The translations under genes and the position numbers were made by a program. 64,000 bases of DNA from assembly GCA_965198825.1 (NCBI GenBank), contig CBDAQB010000001.1, forward strand, positions 682,001-746,000, written 5' to 3'. Positions within the stretch are counted from its first letter, which is position 1. The number at the start of each line of letters is the position of its first letter. Positions 46,328-54,675 of this stretch are shown one piece after another. The notes beneath the pieces were generated by a model. That model made no database searches and was not told the DNA's origin. It worked only from the letters and a program-made list of their open reading frames with translations. The DNA is from BOG-908 sp965198825 (GTDB lineage Bacteria; Pseudomonadota; Alphaproteobacteria; Acetobacterales; Acetobacteraceae).

Positions 46328-47401
46328 ATGGTTTGTTTCTGCAAGCAATCCGCGGCGTCGCTGACGGCGGCGGTCGAGGCGATGGCGTCGGCCAACCTCT
46401 CGCTCTCTGTGCAAAGTGCCGCCTCCTTGCGCGTCAGCGCGGTCGCCAACTGGCTCTCGACGCGCAACCTGCCAGCGTTGCCCTGGGACGCTGATCCCGC
46501 CTGGCTCGAGCTGACCCTGCCGACGCCCAGGCTGAGCCTGAGTGCCATGGCGACACTGAGCGCGATTGCGCAGGCGCGTGCCCAGGCGTTGGCGCTGTTC
46601 AAGATCGACCTGCTGGCGAGCGCTTCGGCCACGGCCGCCGTCCGCCTCGCCGCCACCCTGAACGCGCGGCTCTCTTCCATGCTGTCGCTGTCGGCCGGTC
46701 TCTCGGCCTCACTGTCGGTTTCCGCTTCGGCCTGGCTGCAGCTCGCCGCCGAGCTGGACGCCGCGGTTTCGGTCACCGCCGCCGCATCGCTCGGCCTCTT
46801 CATGCCGACGCCTGAACTCTCTGCCGCTTATCTCTTCCCTGGCGGCATCGAGCTGTCGGTGTGGGCGCCGTTTCTCTCTGCCGTCGCCTCCCTGTCGCCG
46901 ATGATCGCGATCTCCCTTCAGCTCGGCATCACCGATCCGGTCAGCCTCTCTCTCGCGGTCAAGGCGATGCTCGCCATCGACGTGCCTGTCATTGCCGAGC
47001 TGGCGCTGGCGGCCGAATTGATGGCGGCTTTCTCCGCCATTGCACGGCTTCAGCTCGCACTCGGGGTGAACGTGCTCGCCGAAGGCTATGCCAGCGTCTC
47101 GGCCATAGTGGCCCTGAAGGTCGAAGCGGCGCTGGCGCTGATCCCGCCCTCGGCGCAGCCGCCGCGGATGTCTATCTGCCCGACGATGCTGGCGCCGTCT
47201 GCCGTGGTTACGGCCGCCGCGTCCGCCGAGATCGCCTTGCTCGCCGATCTCGACTGGAACGTGCCGGCGCTTGCCAGCCTGTCCGGGCTCGCCAATCTGA
47301 CCATGGCGCTGAGCCTGTCCGCTAGCCTGGCTGTGGTGGCGCCTACGTTGACGGCGCCATGCCTTGTTTGTGATGCGGGGGCTTTGTTGAAGGCGCTGTA
47401 A
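46328..47401 (+). CDS. Ala/Leu/Ser-rich helical protein of unknown function
   Basis: A 357-residue protein dominated by Ala, Leu and Ser in irregular amphipathic helices (LSLSAMATLSAIAQARAQAL, LSAGLSASLSVSASAWLQLA). Cys residues are confined to the ends: MVCFCKQ at the start, SICPTM near residue 280, and APCLVCDAG at the finish. There is no signal peptide and no recognised domain. The start is the ATG directly after the divergent PAAR promoter region (51 bases apart). The layout suggests a cargo or partner of the PAAR protein, possibly membrane-active, but this is inference. Confidence 0.62.
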   Translation: MVCFCKQSAASLTAAVEAMASANLSLSVQSAASLRVSAVANWLSTRNLPALPWDADPAWLELTLPTPRLSLSAMATLSAIAQARAQALALFKIDLLASASATAAVRLAATLNARLSSMLSLSAGLSASLSVSASAWLQLAAELDAAVSVTAAASLGLFMPTPELSAAYLFPGGIELSVWAPFLSAVASLSPMIAISLQLGITDPVSLSLAVKAMLAIDVPVIAELALAAELMAAFSAIARLQLALGVNVLAEGYASVSAIVALKVEAALALIPPSAQPPRMSICPTMLAPSAVVTAAASAEIALLADLDWNVPALASLSGLANLTMALSLSASLAVVAPTLTAPCLVCDAGALLKAL

Positions 47402-47409
47402 GGAAGGTC

Positions 47410-47519
47410 TTCTTTTTTGAAAAAAAGAAGCAAAAAACTTTTACTACTTAGGGCCCGATGTTGATGCAGGCTGTGCCCAAGTAATAAAAGTTTTTTGCTT
47501 CTTTTTTTCAAAAAAGAAG
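47410..47519. repeat. AT-rich intergenic palindrome, full copy
   Basis: Begins nine bases after the Ala-rich gene's stop; both halves are close to consensus. Confidence 0.85.
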
Positions 47520-47577
47520 ACCTTGCTTTATTCCCCCCGAACCCCCTTCTCCCCGCGAAGACAAGCCGGAGCCCACC

Positions 47578-48492
47578 ATGCCAGATTGGATCCCCGACCA
47601 GACCGGGCGCTACGCCATCGTCACCGGTGCCAGCAGCGGCATCGGCGCGGTCGCCGCCGAGACCCTGGCCTCCCGCGGCGGCGACGTGGTGCTAGCCGTG
47701 CGCGACCAGGGGCGCGGCGAGGCGACCAGGGCAGGGATCATCGCGCGCCATCCCGCTGCGAAGGTGCGGGTGTCGGTCGTCGATATGGCAAGCCTGGCGA
47801 GCGTGCGCGATTTCGCCGAGCGCATGGCGGACACGCTGCCGCGCGTGGATATTCTTCTGAACAATGCAGGGCTTGGGCTGCAGTCGAAGCGGGCGGTGAC
47901 GGTCGATGGGTTCGAGCGCCAGTTCGGCACCAACCATCTGGGACATTTCGCCCTGACCGGCCGGCTGATCCCGGCGCTGCTGCGTTCGCCCACGCCTCGC
48001 GTGGTGGCAATTGCCAGCATCGCGCACCGCGGCGGCATGATCGATTTCGACGATCTGCAGGGCGAGAAGAAATATAACGGCAGGAAGGCCTATGGGCAGT
48101 CCAAGCTGTCGAACCTGATTGTCGCTTTCGAGCTGGACAGGCGGGCGCGCGCTGCATCGTCGCGGCTGATCAGCGTGGCGGCGCATCCTGGTGTCGCGAC
48201 CACCGGCTTCGTGAAAGCGACAGGCATGCCCGGCGTGGCTGTGACGCTTGGCAATCTCGCCATTGGGCTGTTCGGCCAGGATGCGGCGCGCGGCGCGATG
48301 CCCGGCCTTTACGCGGCGACGCGTCCGGATGTGCAGGGCGGGCAATATTGGGGTCCCGACGGGTTCATGGAAATCAAAGGCAAGCCGGCTCTGGCGAAGA
48401 GCGCTCCTCAGGCGCTCGACCGCGCGACATGGCTGCGGCTTTGGACGGTCTCCGAGGAACTGACCGGCGTCACCTATCCGGCGCTGGCCTAG
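47578..48492 (+). CDS. Short-chain dehydrogenase/reductase
   Basis: A 304-residue NAD(P)-dependent oxidoreductase. The N-terminal Rossmann motif is VTGASSGIGAVAAETLA near residue 16, then LLNNAGLGLQ and the active-site Tyr-Lys in YGQSKLSNLI near residue 180. The C-terminal extension and PGVATTGF resemble retinol dehydrogenase/WW-domain oxidoreductase-like SDRs. Substrate unknown. Its stop overlaps the next start by one base (TAGTG), forming a two-gene operon with an esterase. Confidence 0.9.
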   Translation: MPDWIPDQTGRYAIVTGASSGIGAVAAETLASRGGDVVLAVRDQGRGEATRAGIIARHPAAKVRVSVVDMASLASVRDFAERMADTLPRVDILLNNAGLGLQSKRAVTVDGFERQFGTNHLGHFALTGRLIPALLRSPTPRVVAIASIAHRGGMIDFDDLQGEKKYNGRKAYGQSKLSNLIVAFELDRRARAASSRLISVAAHPGVATTGFVKATGMPGVAVTLGNLAIGLFGQDAARGAMPGLYAATRPDVQGGQYWGPDGFMEIKGKPALAKSAPQALDRATWLRLWTVSEELTGVTYPALA

Positions 48493-49565
48493 TGCCGGTG
48501 AAATTACCCTGGAAGGCGATGCGGGCGGCACTCGCGGGCAAGGGCATGCCGCTCATGCCGGCGGCGGATGCGGCCGTGGCGAAAGCGTTGAAAACGTCGG
48601 TGCCTGCGCCTCTGCAGGCTTTTCTCGACCGGGTCGGCAAAGGAAGCGCATCGCTGCCGTTCAGCGTACCGGGATTCGAGCAGCCGAAGAGCGAACCGCC
48701 GGCCAATGTGCCGCGCGGCGCACACTTCCTGTCTGGCGTTTACAAGAACGAGGCAGGCAGCCGGCCGTACCGGCTTTATGTTCCCGCGTCCTACAGGCGC
48801 GAGAGGCCGGCGCCGCTGATCGTTCTGCTGCACGGCTGCACGCAGTCGCCTGAGGATTTCGCCGCAGGCACGCGGATGAACGAGGCGGCCGAGAAAGCCG
48901 GTTGTTTCGTCCTGTATCCTGGCCAGACATCCAGCGCCAATCAGCAGAAATGCTGGAACTGGTTCCAGCCTGCCGACCAGGCGAGGGATGCTGGCGAGCC
49001 TTCGCTTATTGCCGGCATGACACGCATGGTGATGGCGGATTACGCCATCGATCGGCGACGCGTGTTCGTGGCCGGCCTTTCCGCCGGTGGTGCGCAGGCG
49101 GCGATCATGGGCGAGGCCTATCCGGAGCTTTACGCCGCCATAGGCGTGCATTCGGGCCTGGCCTGCGGGGCTGCGCGCGACATGCCGTCTGCGTTCATGG
49201 CCATGCAGCGCGGCGGCGATTTCCACGCAACGGCAAACGGCAAGTCGCCAGTGCCAGCCATCATCTTCCACGGCGACCACGACCGCACCGTCAATCCGAA
49301 GAACGCTGAAGCCGTGGTGGCCCAGACCGTGCGTGGCGCGACACCTGCCACGAAGCGCGACAGCGGCCAGGTGCCAGGCGGCCGCGCCTGGGACCGCGTG
49401 CGCTACACCGATTCGTCCGGGCGCGTTCTGGTAGAGCAATGGACGATCCACGGCGCCGGCCACGCCTGGTCAGGCGGCAGCAGCGCAGGCTCGTACACCG
49501 ATCCGAGCGGCCCGGATGCGACGAAAGAAATGCTCCGCTTCTTCCTAGCGCAACAAGCTAAATGA
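48492..49565 (+). CDS. PHB depolymerase-family esterase
   Basis: A 357-residue alpha/beta hydrolase of the poly-3-hydroxybutyrate depolymerase/LpqC family. The oxyanion region LLHGCTQSPEDFAAGT lies near residue 113, the nucleophile Ser in VFVAGLSAGGAQAAI near residue 195, the acid in FHGDHDRTVNP near residue 259, and the base in IHGAGHAWSGGS near residue 318. No signal peptide is visible, so it is likely intracellular. A GTG start that overlaps the SDR stop is used. Whether it acts on PHB, oligomers or other esters is undetermined. Confidence 0.88.
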   Translation: MPVKLPWKAMRAALAGKGMPLMPAADAAVAKALKTSVPAPLQAFLDRVGKGSASLPFSVPGFEQPKSEPPANVPRGAHFLSGVYKNEAGSRPYRLYVPASYRRERPAPLIVLLHGCTQSPEDFAAGTRMNEAAEKAGCFVLYPGQTSSANQQKCWNWFQPADQARDAGEPSLIAGMTRMVMADYAIDRRRVFVAGLSAGGAQAAIMGEAYPELYAAIGVHSGLACGAARDMPSAFMAMQRGGDFHATANGKSPVPAIIFHGDHDRTVNPKNAEAVVAQTVRGATPATKRDSGQVPGGRAWDRVRYTDSSGRVLVEQWTIHGAGHAWSGGSSAGSYTDPSGPDATKEMLRFFLAQQAK

Positions 49566-49575
49566 CTGTCCAGCG

Positions 49576-49699
49576 CTCGAGAATTCGCTAGGCCGAGTCA
49601 GCTGGCGTGGTTTGGCGAGCACCGGAGCGGAGTGGCCTCTAGGGCCATGAGCACCGGAGCGCAGCCAAACCGCGTCAGATGGCCGGCCTAGTAGAATTC
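49576..49699. repeat. Second dispersed palindromic element, copy 1
   Basis: A 124-base element bounded by CTCGAGAATTC and GAATTC, with internal ACCGGAGCG units and the ends TAGGCCGAGTCAGCTGGC and GTCAGATGGCCGGCCTAG. The same sequence occurs in inverse orientation at 56025-56149. It lies between convergent genes. Confidence 0.8.
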
Positions 49700-49706
49700 C
49701 CGCTCA

Positions 49707-51335
49707 TTAGAAAACTTGGCGCAGTATGACGAACAGCGATCCCGCTATGACCATGGCGGCTGGGAGGGTCATGACCCAGGCCAGGGCCATGTTGCGTATG
49801 GTGGACCACTGCAGGCCGCTGCCGTTGGCGGCCATGGTGCCGGCGACGCCGCTGGAGAGGACGTGGGTGGTGGAGACGGGCAGGCCATACATGTCGGCGA
49901 GGCCGATGGTGGCCATGGCGACGATCTCGGCAGAGGCGCCCTGCGCGTAGGTGAGGTGGGTCTTGCCGATCTTTTCGCCGACGGTGACGACGATGCGCTT
50001 CCAGCCGATCATGGTGCCCAGGCCGAGAGCGAGGGCGACCGAGACTTTCACCCAGGTCGGGATGAAGCGGGTGCCGGCTTCGAGCGCGCCGCGCATCGAT
50101 TTCAGCGACTTCAGGTCGGTGTCGGAAAAGCCGGCGGGATGCGCGCCCATGACCCGTATGGCTTCGCCGGTGAGGTACATGTCGGTGCGGACGTTCCGCG
50201 TGGCGGCGGCGGGCACCGACTTCAGGGCGCCGTAGCTCTTCACCTGGCCGGCGACGTCGCCGGAGAGCGAGGCCAGTGCTGCGAAGACTTCGGGCTTGTC
50301 GACCTTCTTGACCTTCAGCGCGTCGCTGACGGCGGAGCGGGCGGCGGCGGTGTCGGCGGGGGCCGGCGCCTGGCCGGCATGCGCCTGGAATACACCCTGG
50401 GCCGTCGTCGCCGTCTGGATGAAGGCGGGGGTGCTGCTTTCGGGAATGGCGCGGTTCAGCGAGTAGGCGGTGGGAGCGGCGCCGATCAGGATGAGCATGA
50501 TCAAGCCCATGCCCTTCTGGCCGTCGTTGCTGCCGTGAAAGAACGACACGCCGGTGCAGGTGAGGATGAGGAGGCCGCGAATGGTGGGCGGCGGCGGCTT
50601 GTTGCCTTCCGGCGCCGCGTAGAGCGACGGCATGCGTATGGCGAGCTTCATGAGGAGAAGCAGGCCGGCGGCGAGGACGAAGCCGATCAGCGGGCTGAAC
50701 AGCAGGGCTTTGAGGACGCCCAGAGCCGCGTTCCAGTCCACGCCCGAGGTGGCCGAACCGCCAGGCGAGGTGAGCTGGTTGGCGATGCCGACGCCCATGA
50801 TGGAGCCGATCAGCGCGTGCGACGAGCTGTTGGGAAGGCCGAGCGCCCAGGTGCCGAGGTTCCAGATGATCGCCGCGATGAGCAGGGCGAAGATCATGGC
50901 GTAGCCGGCGCCGCTGCCGACCTGCAGGATCAGCTCGACGGGAAGCAGTGTCACGATGGTGAAGGCGACGGCGCCGCTCGAGGTGAGCACGCCGAGGAAG
51001 TTGAAGCAGCCGGACCAGATGACGGCGACGAGCGGCGGCAGGCTGTGCGTGTAAATGACGGTGGCGACCGCGTTAGCCGTGTCGTGGAAGCCGTTTACGA
51101 ATTCGAAGCCGAGCGCGATGAGAAGGGCCAGGCCGAGCATGACCAGCGTGCCGACGGCCAGCGTGTGTTCACCGACGTTGCTGATGTCCGTCGCGATGCT
51201 GTAGGCGGCGTAGCCGAGGCCTGCCACGAGAACGGCCAGGAAGATGATGGCGCCGCCGACGTGCGGCTTTGCGTCCAGGTGAGGCCGGGAGGCGTTGGCC
51301 CCTCCGAGTGCGCCGTTCATCGTTGCGTCGGACAT
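49707..51335 (-). CDS. pit: Inorganic phosphate permease, PiT family
   Basis: A 542-residue inner-membrane phosphate transporter. The paired PiT signatures are visible: FEFVNGFHDTANAVATVIYT near residue 80 in the first half, with a second set near residue 420-500 (GWKRIVVTVGEKIGKTHLTY and GLPVSTTHVLSSGVAGTMA). A long soluble loop (about residues 275-400) is larger than in minimal PiT proteins. A Pho-box-like site lies 57 bases upstream of the start, suggesting induction or repression through PhoB. Confidence 0.94.
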   Translation of the reverse strand: MSDATMNGALGGANASRPHLDAKPHVGGAIIFLAVLVAGLGYAAYSIATDISNVGEHTLAVGTLVMLGLALLIALGFEFVNGFHDTANAVATVIYTHSLPPLVAVIWSGCFNFLGVLTSSGAVAFTIVTLLPVELILQVGSGAGYAMIFALLIAAIIWNLGTWALGLPNSSSHALIGSIMGVGIANQLTSPGGSATSGVDWNAALGVLKALLFSPLIGFVLAAGLLLLMKLAIRMPSLYAAPEGNKPPPPTIRGLLILTCTGVSFFHGSNDGQKGMGLIMLILIGAAPTAYSLNRAIPESSTPAFIQTATTAQGVFQAHAGQAPAPADTAAARSAVSDALKVKKVDKPEVFAALASLSGDVAGQVKSYGALKSVPAAATRNVRTDMYLTGEAIRVMGAHPAGFSDTDLKSLKSMRGALEAGTRFIPTWVKVSVALALGLGTMIGWKRIVVTVGEKIGKTHLTYAQGASAEIVAMATIGLADMYGLPVSTTHVLSSGVAGTMAANGSGLQWSTIRNMALAWVMTLPAAMVIAGSLFVILRQVF

Positions 51336-51391
51336 TCTGGGCCTCTTTTATGAGTCTCAGGTCCGTATCGACGGAGCACACCGGCACTTCA

Positions 51392-51409
51392 ATGTCGGAT
51401 TTATGACAT
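51392..51409 (-). promoter_or_regulatory. Pho-box-like site upstream of pit
   Basis: Read on the coding strand, ATGTCATAAATCCGACAT matches the E. coli-type PhoB box (two 7-base repeats separated by four A/T-rich bases) at about 15 of 18 positions. Confidence 0.55.
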
Positions 51410-51477
51410 TTCTGTAGCGCAATAAAATCAGGTTTAGCTATCACGGTTGCGAATCAATTAGGGGTTGTGGGAAGCGG

Positions 51478-51846
51478 CTACCAATCGGGCCAGCGGGCCG
51501 TCCGGTCGTGTTCCTGCGCCGCGTTCAGGGCGGGGGCGTCGGCTATGGGAGAGGGGTGGTCCAGCAGGGTTGCGGGGGTGGCGAAGCATTCGGCCGTGCC
51601 CAGCGTGCGGGTGCAGAAGGCGGGATCTGGCGGCGGCGCTTCGGGCCGCTTGCAGTAGTGGCCTTCCTGTTCCAGGCGGACGAGCGAGCAATCCTTCCTC
51701 GTGACGAGCGAGTAGGCGAGGTCGGTGGCGGTGCGGTGGAAGATGGGCACGGCCCCGATGTCGATGGCTGCCAGCCAGACGACGGGTTCGAGCGGCGGGT
51801 GGCAGGCTGCGAGCAGAAGGAGGGAGAGAAGGGCTGGCAGGCGCAT
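51478..51846 (-). CDS. Small lipoprotein of unknown function
   Basis: A 122-residue protein with a lipobox in LSLLLLAACHPPLEP (Cys 15), so it should be a lipid-anchored periplasmic protein. The mature part has several Cys (DCSLVRL, HYCKRPE, AFCTRTLGTAECF) and a Pro-rich section, with DYW-like end RWPDW. The SLVRLEQ segment recurs in small lipoproteins of related bacteria. It lies on the same strand as pit, 140 bases upstream of it; function unknown. Confidence 0.7.
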   Translation of the reverse strand: MRLPALLSLLLLAACHPPLEPVVWLAAIDIGAVPIFHRTATDLAYSLVTRKDCSLVRLEQEGHYCKRPEAPPPDPAFCTRTLGTAECFATPATLLDHPSPIADAPALNAAQEHDRTARWPDW

Positions 51847-51907
51847 GCGGCAAGGGTGGCGCGCTTGGAGTGAAGCAAGCGTGTTCTTTTTTGAAAAAAA
51901 GAACCAA

Positions 51908-53050
51908 TACTCCGCTCACCTGAGAATCCGGAACCGACCCGGGTCGCGGATGCGGAAGTTGTCCGTGACTTGGTCGCAGAGCACGTCCCATCGGCTTGGC
52001 ACGTCGTAACGCAGAAAGGTCAGGACGCGGGCGCGGAATTGCCTGAAGTTCGCAGCGCACCGGTTGTGGATCAGGGCTTTGTGCATCGCGAGCCACAATC
52101 GTTCGATCGGGTTCAGATGCGGGCAGTAGGGCGGGATGAAATGTAGCCTTATTCGGCAGTCTCGCCGGTCGAGCCAGGCTCTTACCAGCTTGGCGTGATG
52201 GCAGCGCGCATTGTCGAGCATGACGTGGATCCGGCGCTTGGCCGGAAAGCGCGCCTCGATGGTTTGCAGCAGCGCAATCGTGCTGGTGGCGTCGACCGAG
52301 GGGACCTCGAGCACGCAGGTGGTGCCGGTGTGCAGGTCGATCGCACCTTGGATATTGACGTGCTCGCGGCCGGTGGTCTGCTCCACGGCGATCGCCACGC
52401 CCTTTGGCGCCCAGCAGCCGACGGGCTGTGCGCCGTAGGTCGGATGCACCGCATCGGCGAACATCACCATCTCGTTCGCAGGAAGGCTGTTCAACAGCTT
52501 TTCGTAGACAGCGATGAACCGGCGCTGACGGTCGGGGTCCATCTTGCTCGGCACCGCCGCGGGCTTGCGGTGCTCAAACCCCAGCCGGTGCAGCAAGGCG
52601 ACCAGCCCAGAGCGGCTCTCATAGGTCACGCCGAACTGGCGCTCGATATAGGCGCCGACCTCGCACGTGGTGCGCGGCAGGGTGCGCTCCAGCCAGGCCT
52701 TGAGCTGGGTCTCCTGCGCCGGCGCCAGAAACGCGTGCCGGCCGCCGTAATGGAAGCCGACCAAGCCATCGATGCCGTCCTGCTCGAAGGTCTTGTGCCA
52801 CTCACGGATGGTGTCGTCGTCCAGCAGCAAGACCTTGGCCACCTTGATAGGGCTCATCCCCTGGTCCAGCAGCACCAGGGCATTCGCCCGCCGCGCCAGA
52901 CGATGGGCAGCAAGCCCGTCCCGAGCCAACTCGGTCAGAACCTGCCTCTCCTCAGCCGTGAGAAAGCCACCGCGCATGACCGCAAGGAGAATCTAAACAC
53001 ACAGCGCGCCGCAAGGGGCGACGGAGCCGGATACTCAATGAGTCGGGGTA
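51908..53050 (-). mobile_element. IS630-family insertion sequence, complete
   Basis: The element is bounded by TA at 51908-51909 and 53049-53050, as expected for IS630 target-site duplication. Imperfect terminal repeats of about 24 bases are visible: TACTCCGCTCACCTGAGAAT at the left and, in reverse complement, TACCCCGACTCATTGAGTAT at the right, both continuing CCGG. It encodes one intact transposase and sits inside an AT-rich palindrome copy. Confidence 0.85.
51916..52977 (-). CDS. IS630-family transposase
   Basis: A 353-residue DDE transposase. N-terminal helix-turn-helix domains (LARDGLAAHRLARRANALV and a second from about residue 75) precede the catalytic core with VMFADAVHPTYG near residue 170, IHVMLDNARCHHAKLV near residue 252, and FIPPYCPHLNPIERLWLAMH near residue 286, which supply the Asp-Asp-Glu triad. 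The frame is intact. An overlapping antisense frame has no support. Confidence 0.94.
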   Translation of the reverse strand: MRGGFLTAEERQVLTELARDGLAAHRLARRANALVLLDQGMSPIKVAKVLLLDDDTIREWHKTFEQDGIDGLVGFHYGGRHAFLAPAQETQLKAWLERTLPRTTCEVGAYIERQFGVTYESRSGLVALLHRLGFEHRKPAAVPSKMDPDRQRRFIAVYEKLLNSLPANEMVMFADAVHPTYGAQPVGCWAPKGVAIAVEQTTGREHVNIQGAIDLHTGTTCVLEVPSVDATSTIALLQTIEARFPAKRRIHVMLDNARCHHAKLVRAWLDRRDCRIRLHFIPPYCPHLNPIERLWLAMHKALIHNRCAANFRQFRARVLTFLRYDVPSRWDVLCDQVTDNFRIRDPGRFRILR

Positions 53051-53139
53051 AAAAAACTTTTGCTCGTTTGGGCCGGGCTTTTTAGATCGATACACTTGGC
53101 GCTTTATTCAGACAGGCTTTTAGCAAAGCATCTCCCGCA

Positions 53140-53742
53140 ATGACCGAGCCGCCGCCCGGTGCTCCCCACCCGCTGATGCGCGCCATTCTCCTGCTCGTGC
53201 AGGACATGCTTTCTACCCTGGCGTTTGTCGGGCTCTACGCGGCGACGCAACGGGCCGGCCTTGCATTGGGCCTTGGGGTTGCGCTCGGTTCGGCTGAGAT
53301 CGGGTGGCTCCTGGCGCGCCGCAAACCCGTCCATCGCATGCTCTGGCTCAGCCTGTTTCTGGTGGCCGTTTTCGGCGGTGCGACGTTGCTGACAGGAAAC
53401 CCAGTCTTCGCCATGCTCAAGCCGGCCTTGATCTACGGCGCCATCGCCTTGGTCCTGCTATCGCCAGGCTGGATGAATCACTATGCGCCCAGCGTCACCA
53501 GGGGCATCGACATAGCGCCCCTCAACCACGCTTTCGGGTTTATCTGGGCCGGGCTGTTCGGCAGCGTCGCCGTTGCCTGCCTGATCCTCGCCCTGAGCGC
53601 CAGCACGGCCACCTTCGGGTGGTTCGTGCTGATCGTGCCGATCTCGGCCAAAACGGCGCTGGTGGGCATTCAGTACGCGGCGACCAGGCACACGGTGCGC
53701 AGCCGGTTGAAGAGGAGATCGGCGCCGCCGGTGCCTGGCTAG
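53140..53742 (+). CDS. yciB: YciB/IspZ-family septation protein A
   Basis: A 200-residue inner-membrane protein with about five hydrophobic helices. The family pattern appears in FGGATLLTGNPVFAMLKPAL and WAGLFGSVAVACLILALSAS. YciB is associated with cell envelope and septum processes; its precise activity is not established. The IS630 element lies directly upstream, so its promoter must be in the 90 bases after the IS or come from the element. It precedes yfgM-like, bamB and der on the same strand. Confidence 0.85.
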   Translation: MTEPPPGAPHPLMRAILLLVQDMLSTLAFVGLYAATQRAGLALGLGVALGSAEIGWLLARRKPVHRMLWLSLFLVAVFGGATLLTGNPVFAMLKPALIYGAIALVLLSPGWMNHYAPSVTRGIDIAPLNHAFGFIWAGLFGSVAVACLILALSASTATFGWFVLIVPISAKTALVGIQYAATRHTVRSRLKRRSAPPVPG

Positions 53743-53895
53743 GATCCTTCGCTGGCCGGGCAGGGCTGAGGGTTTGGCGTGGCGTGGCGCGGGCGCGCAA
53801 GGGCTTACCCGCCCGACGGGGGTGGGGTTGGGGTTTCGCGGCGGGGCCGGCGCCGCTATGGTCCGCGCCTTCTAGCCAGGGACCAGAGCCAGAGC

Positions 53896-54675
53896 GTGCC
53901 AGATATTTTCGACGAGGTGCAGGAGGATCTGCGCGCGGAGGCCGCGCGGCGGCTGGCCAGACGGTATAGCGGCGTCGCGGTGGCGGTTCTCGTGCTCATC
54001 CTGGTGGGTACGGGCGCCTTCGTCTGGTGGCAGAACCGGGAGAAGGAAGCGCGCGAGGCGACCGCCAGCCGGTATCTCGCGGCCGCGACCAGCGCCGACA
54101 AGATCATGGCCGGCAAGGACGGGCCTGGTGCTGCCGACGGCCTGCAGGCGATCGCGGCGAACGGGCCGGAAGGGTATCGCACGCTGGCGCGGCTGCGGCT
54201 GGCGGCGCTTGATTGGCAGTTGGGCAAGCACCCGGAGGCAGTGGCGGCCTGGCAGGCGGTCTCGGATGACGGGTCGGCGCCGCGGCTGTTGCGTGATCTC
54301 GCCACCTTGTCGCGTTTGCAGCATCAGGTGGACGGCGGCGATCCGGTGGCTTTGCGCCAGCAGGCGGAGGCGCTGACGGCGCCCGACAATCCGTGGCGGC
54401 CGATGGCGGAGCAGGTTGTGGCGCTGCTCGATATCAAGGCGGGGCGTCCGGCGGAGGCTCTCGCCATCATGCAGCGGCTGTCGGCCGATCCGCTCGCGCC
54501 CGCGGGTATCCGGGAGATGGCGGGCGACCTGATGCAGACCATCGACGTGCCGGCGCCCCCGCCCTCTCAAGCTGGGCCCTCGCAAGCTGGGCCTTCACAA
54601 GCTGGGCCTTCACAAGCTGGGCCAGCGAAAGCCGCACCTCTCCCCGTGCCGACCAAAGGACCTGGTACTCACTGA
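53896..54675 (+). CDS. YfgM-like membrane-anchored TPR protein
   Basis: A 259-residue protein with a short acidic cytoplasmic N-terminus (MPDIFDEVQEDLRAEAARRL), one transmembrane helix (VAVLVLILVGTGAFVWW) and a periplasmic tetratricopeptide-like region. YfgM-type proteins are ancillary subunits of the SecYEG translocon and work with periplasmic chaperones. Its gene overlaps bamB (TGATG), the same pairing seen for yfgM-bamB-der in many proteobacteria. A GTG start is used. Near the C-terminus, PSQAG is repeated four times. Confidence 0.83.
   Translation: MPDIFDEVQEDLRAEAARRLARRYSGVAVAVLVLILVGTGAFVWWQNREKEAREATASRYLAAATSADKIMAGKDGPGAADGLQAIAANGPEGYRTLARLRLAALDWQLGKHPEAVAAWQAVSDDGSAPRLLRDLATLSRLQHQVDGGDPVALRQQAEALTAPDNPWRPMAEQVVALLDIKAGRPAEALAIMQRLSADPLAPAGIREMAGDLMQTIDVPAPPPSQAGPSQAGPSQAGPSQAGPAKAAPLPVPTKGPGTH
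54562..54621 (+). repeat. Four tandem 15-base repeats within the yfgM-like gene
   Basis: Each unit encodes PSQAG. Units 3 and 4 are identical (CCTTCACAAGCTGGG); units 1 and 2 differ at the first two codons' third bases. Copy number is likely variable between strains. Confidence 0.9.

Larger units (their letters stand above)
51884..53063. repeat. AT-rich palindrome interrupted by the IS630 element
   Basis: The left half (TTCTTTTTTGAAAAAAAGAA then CCAA) is at 51884-51907, and the AAAAAACTTTTG that should follow is displaced to 53051-53062 beyond the insertion sequence. Confidence 0.75.

Noticed and set aside
49716..51353. 545-codon plus-strand frame opposite pit
   Set aside because: Gly/Asp-rich shadow of a PiT transporter; no ribosome site or domain.
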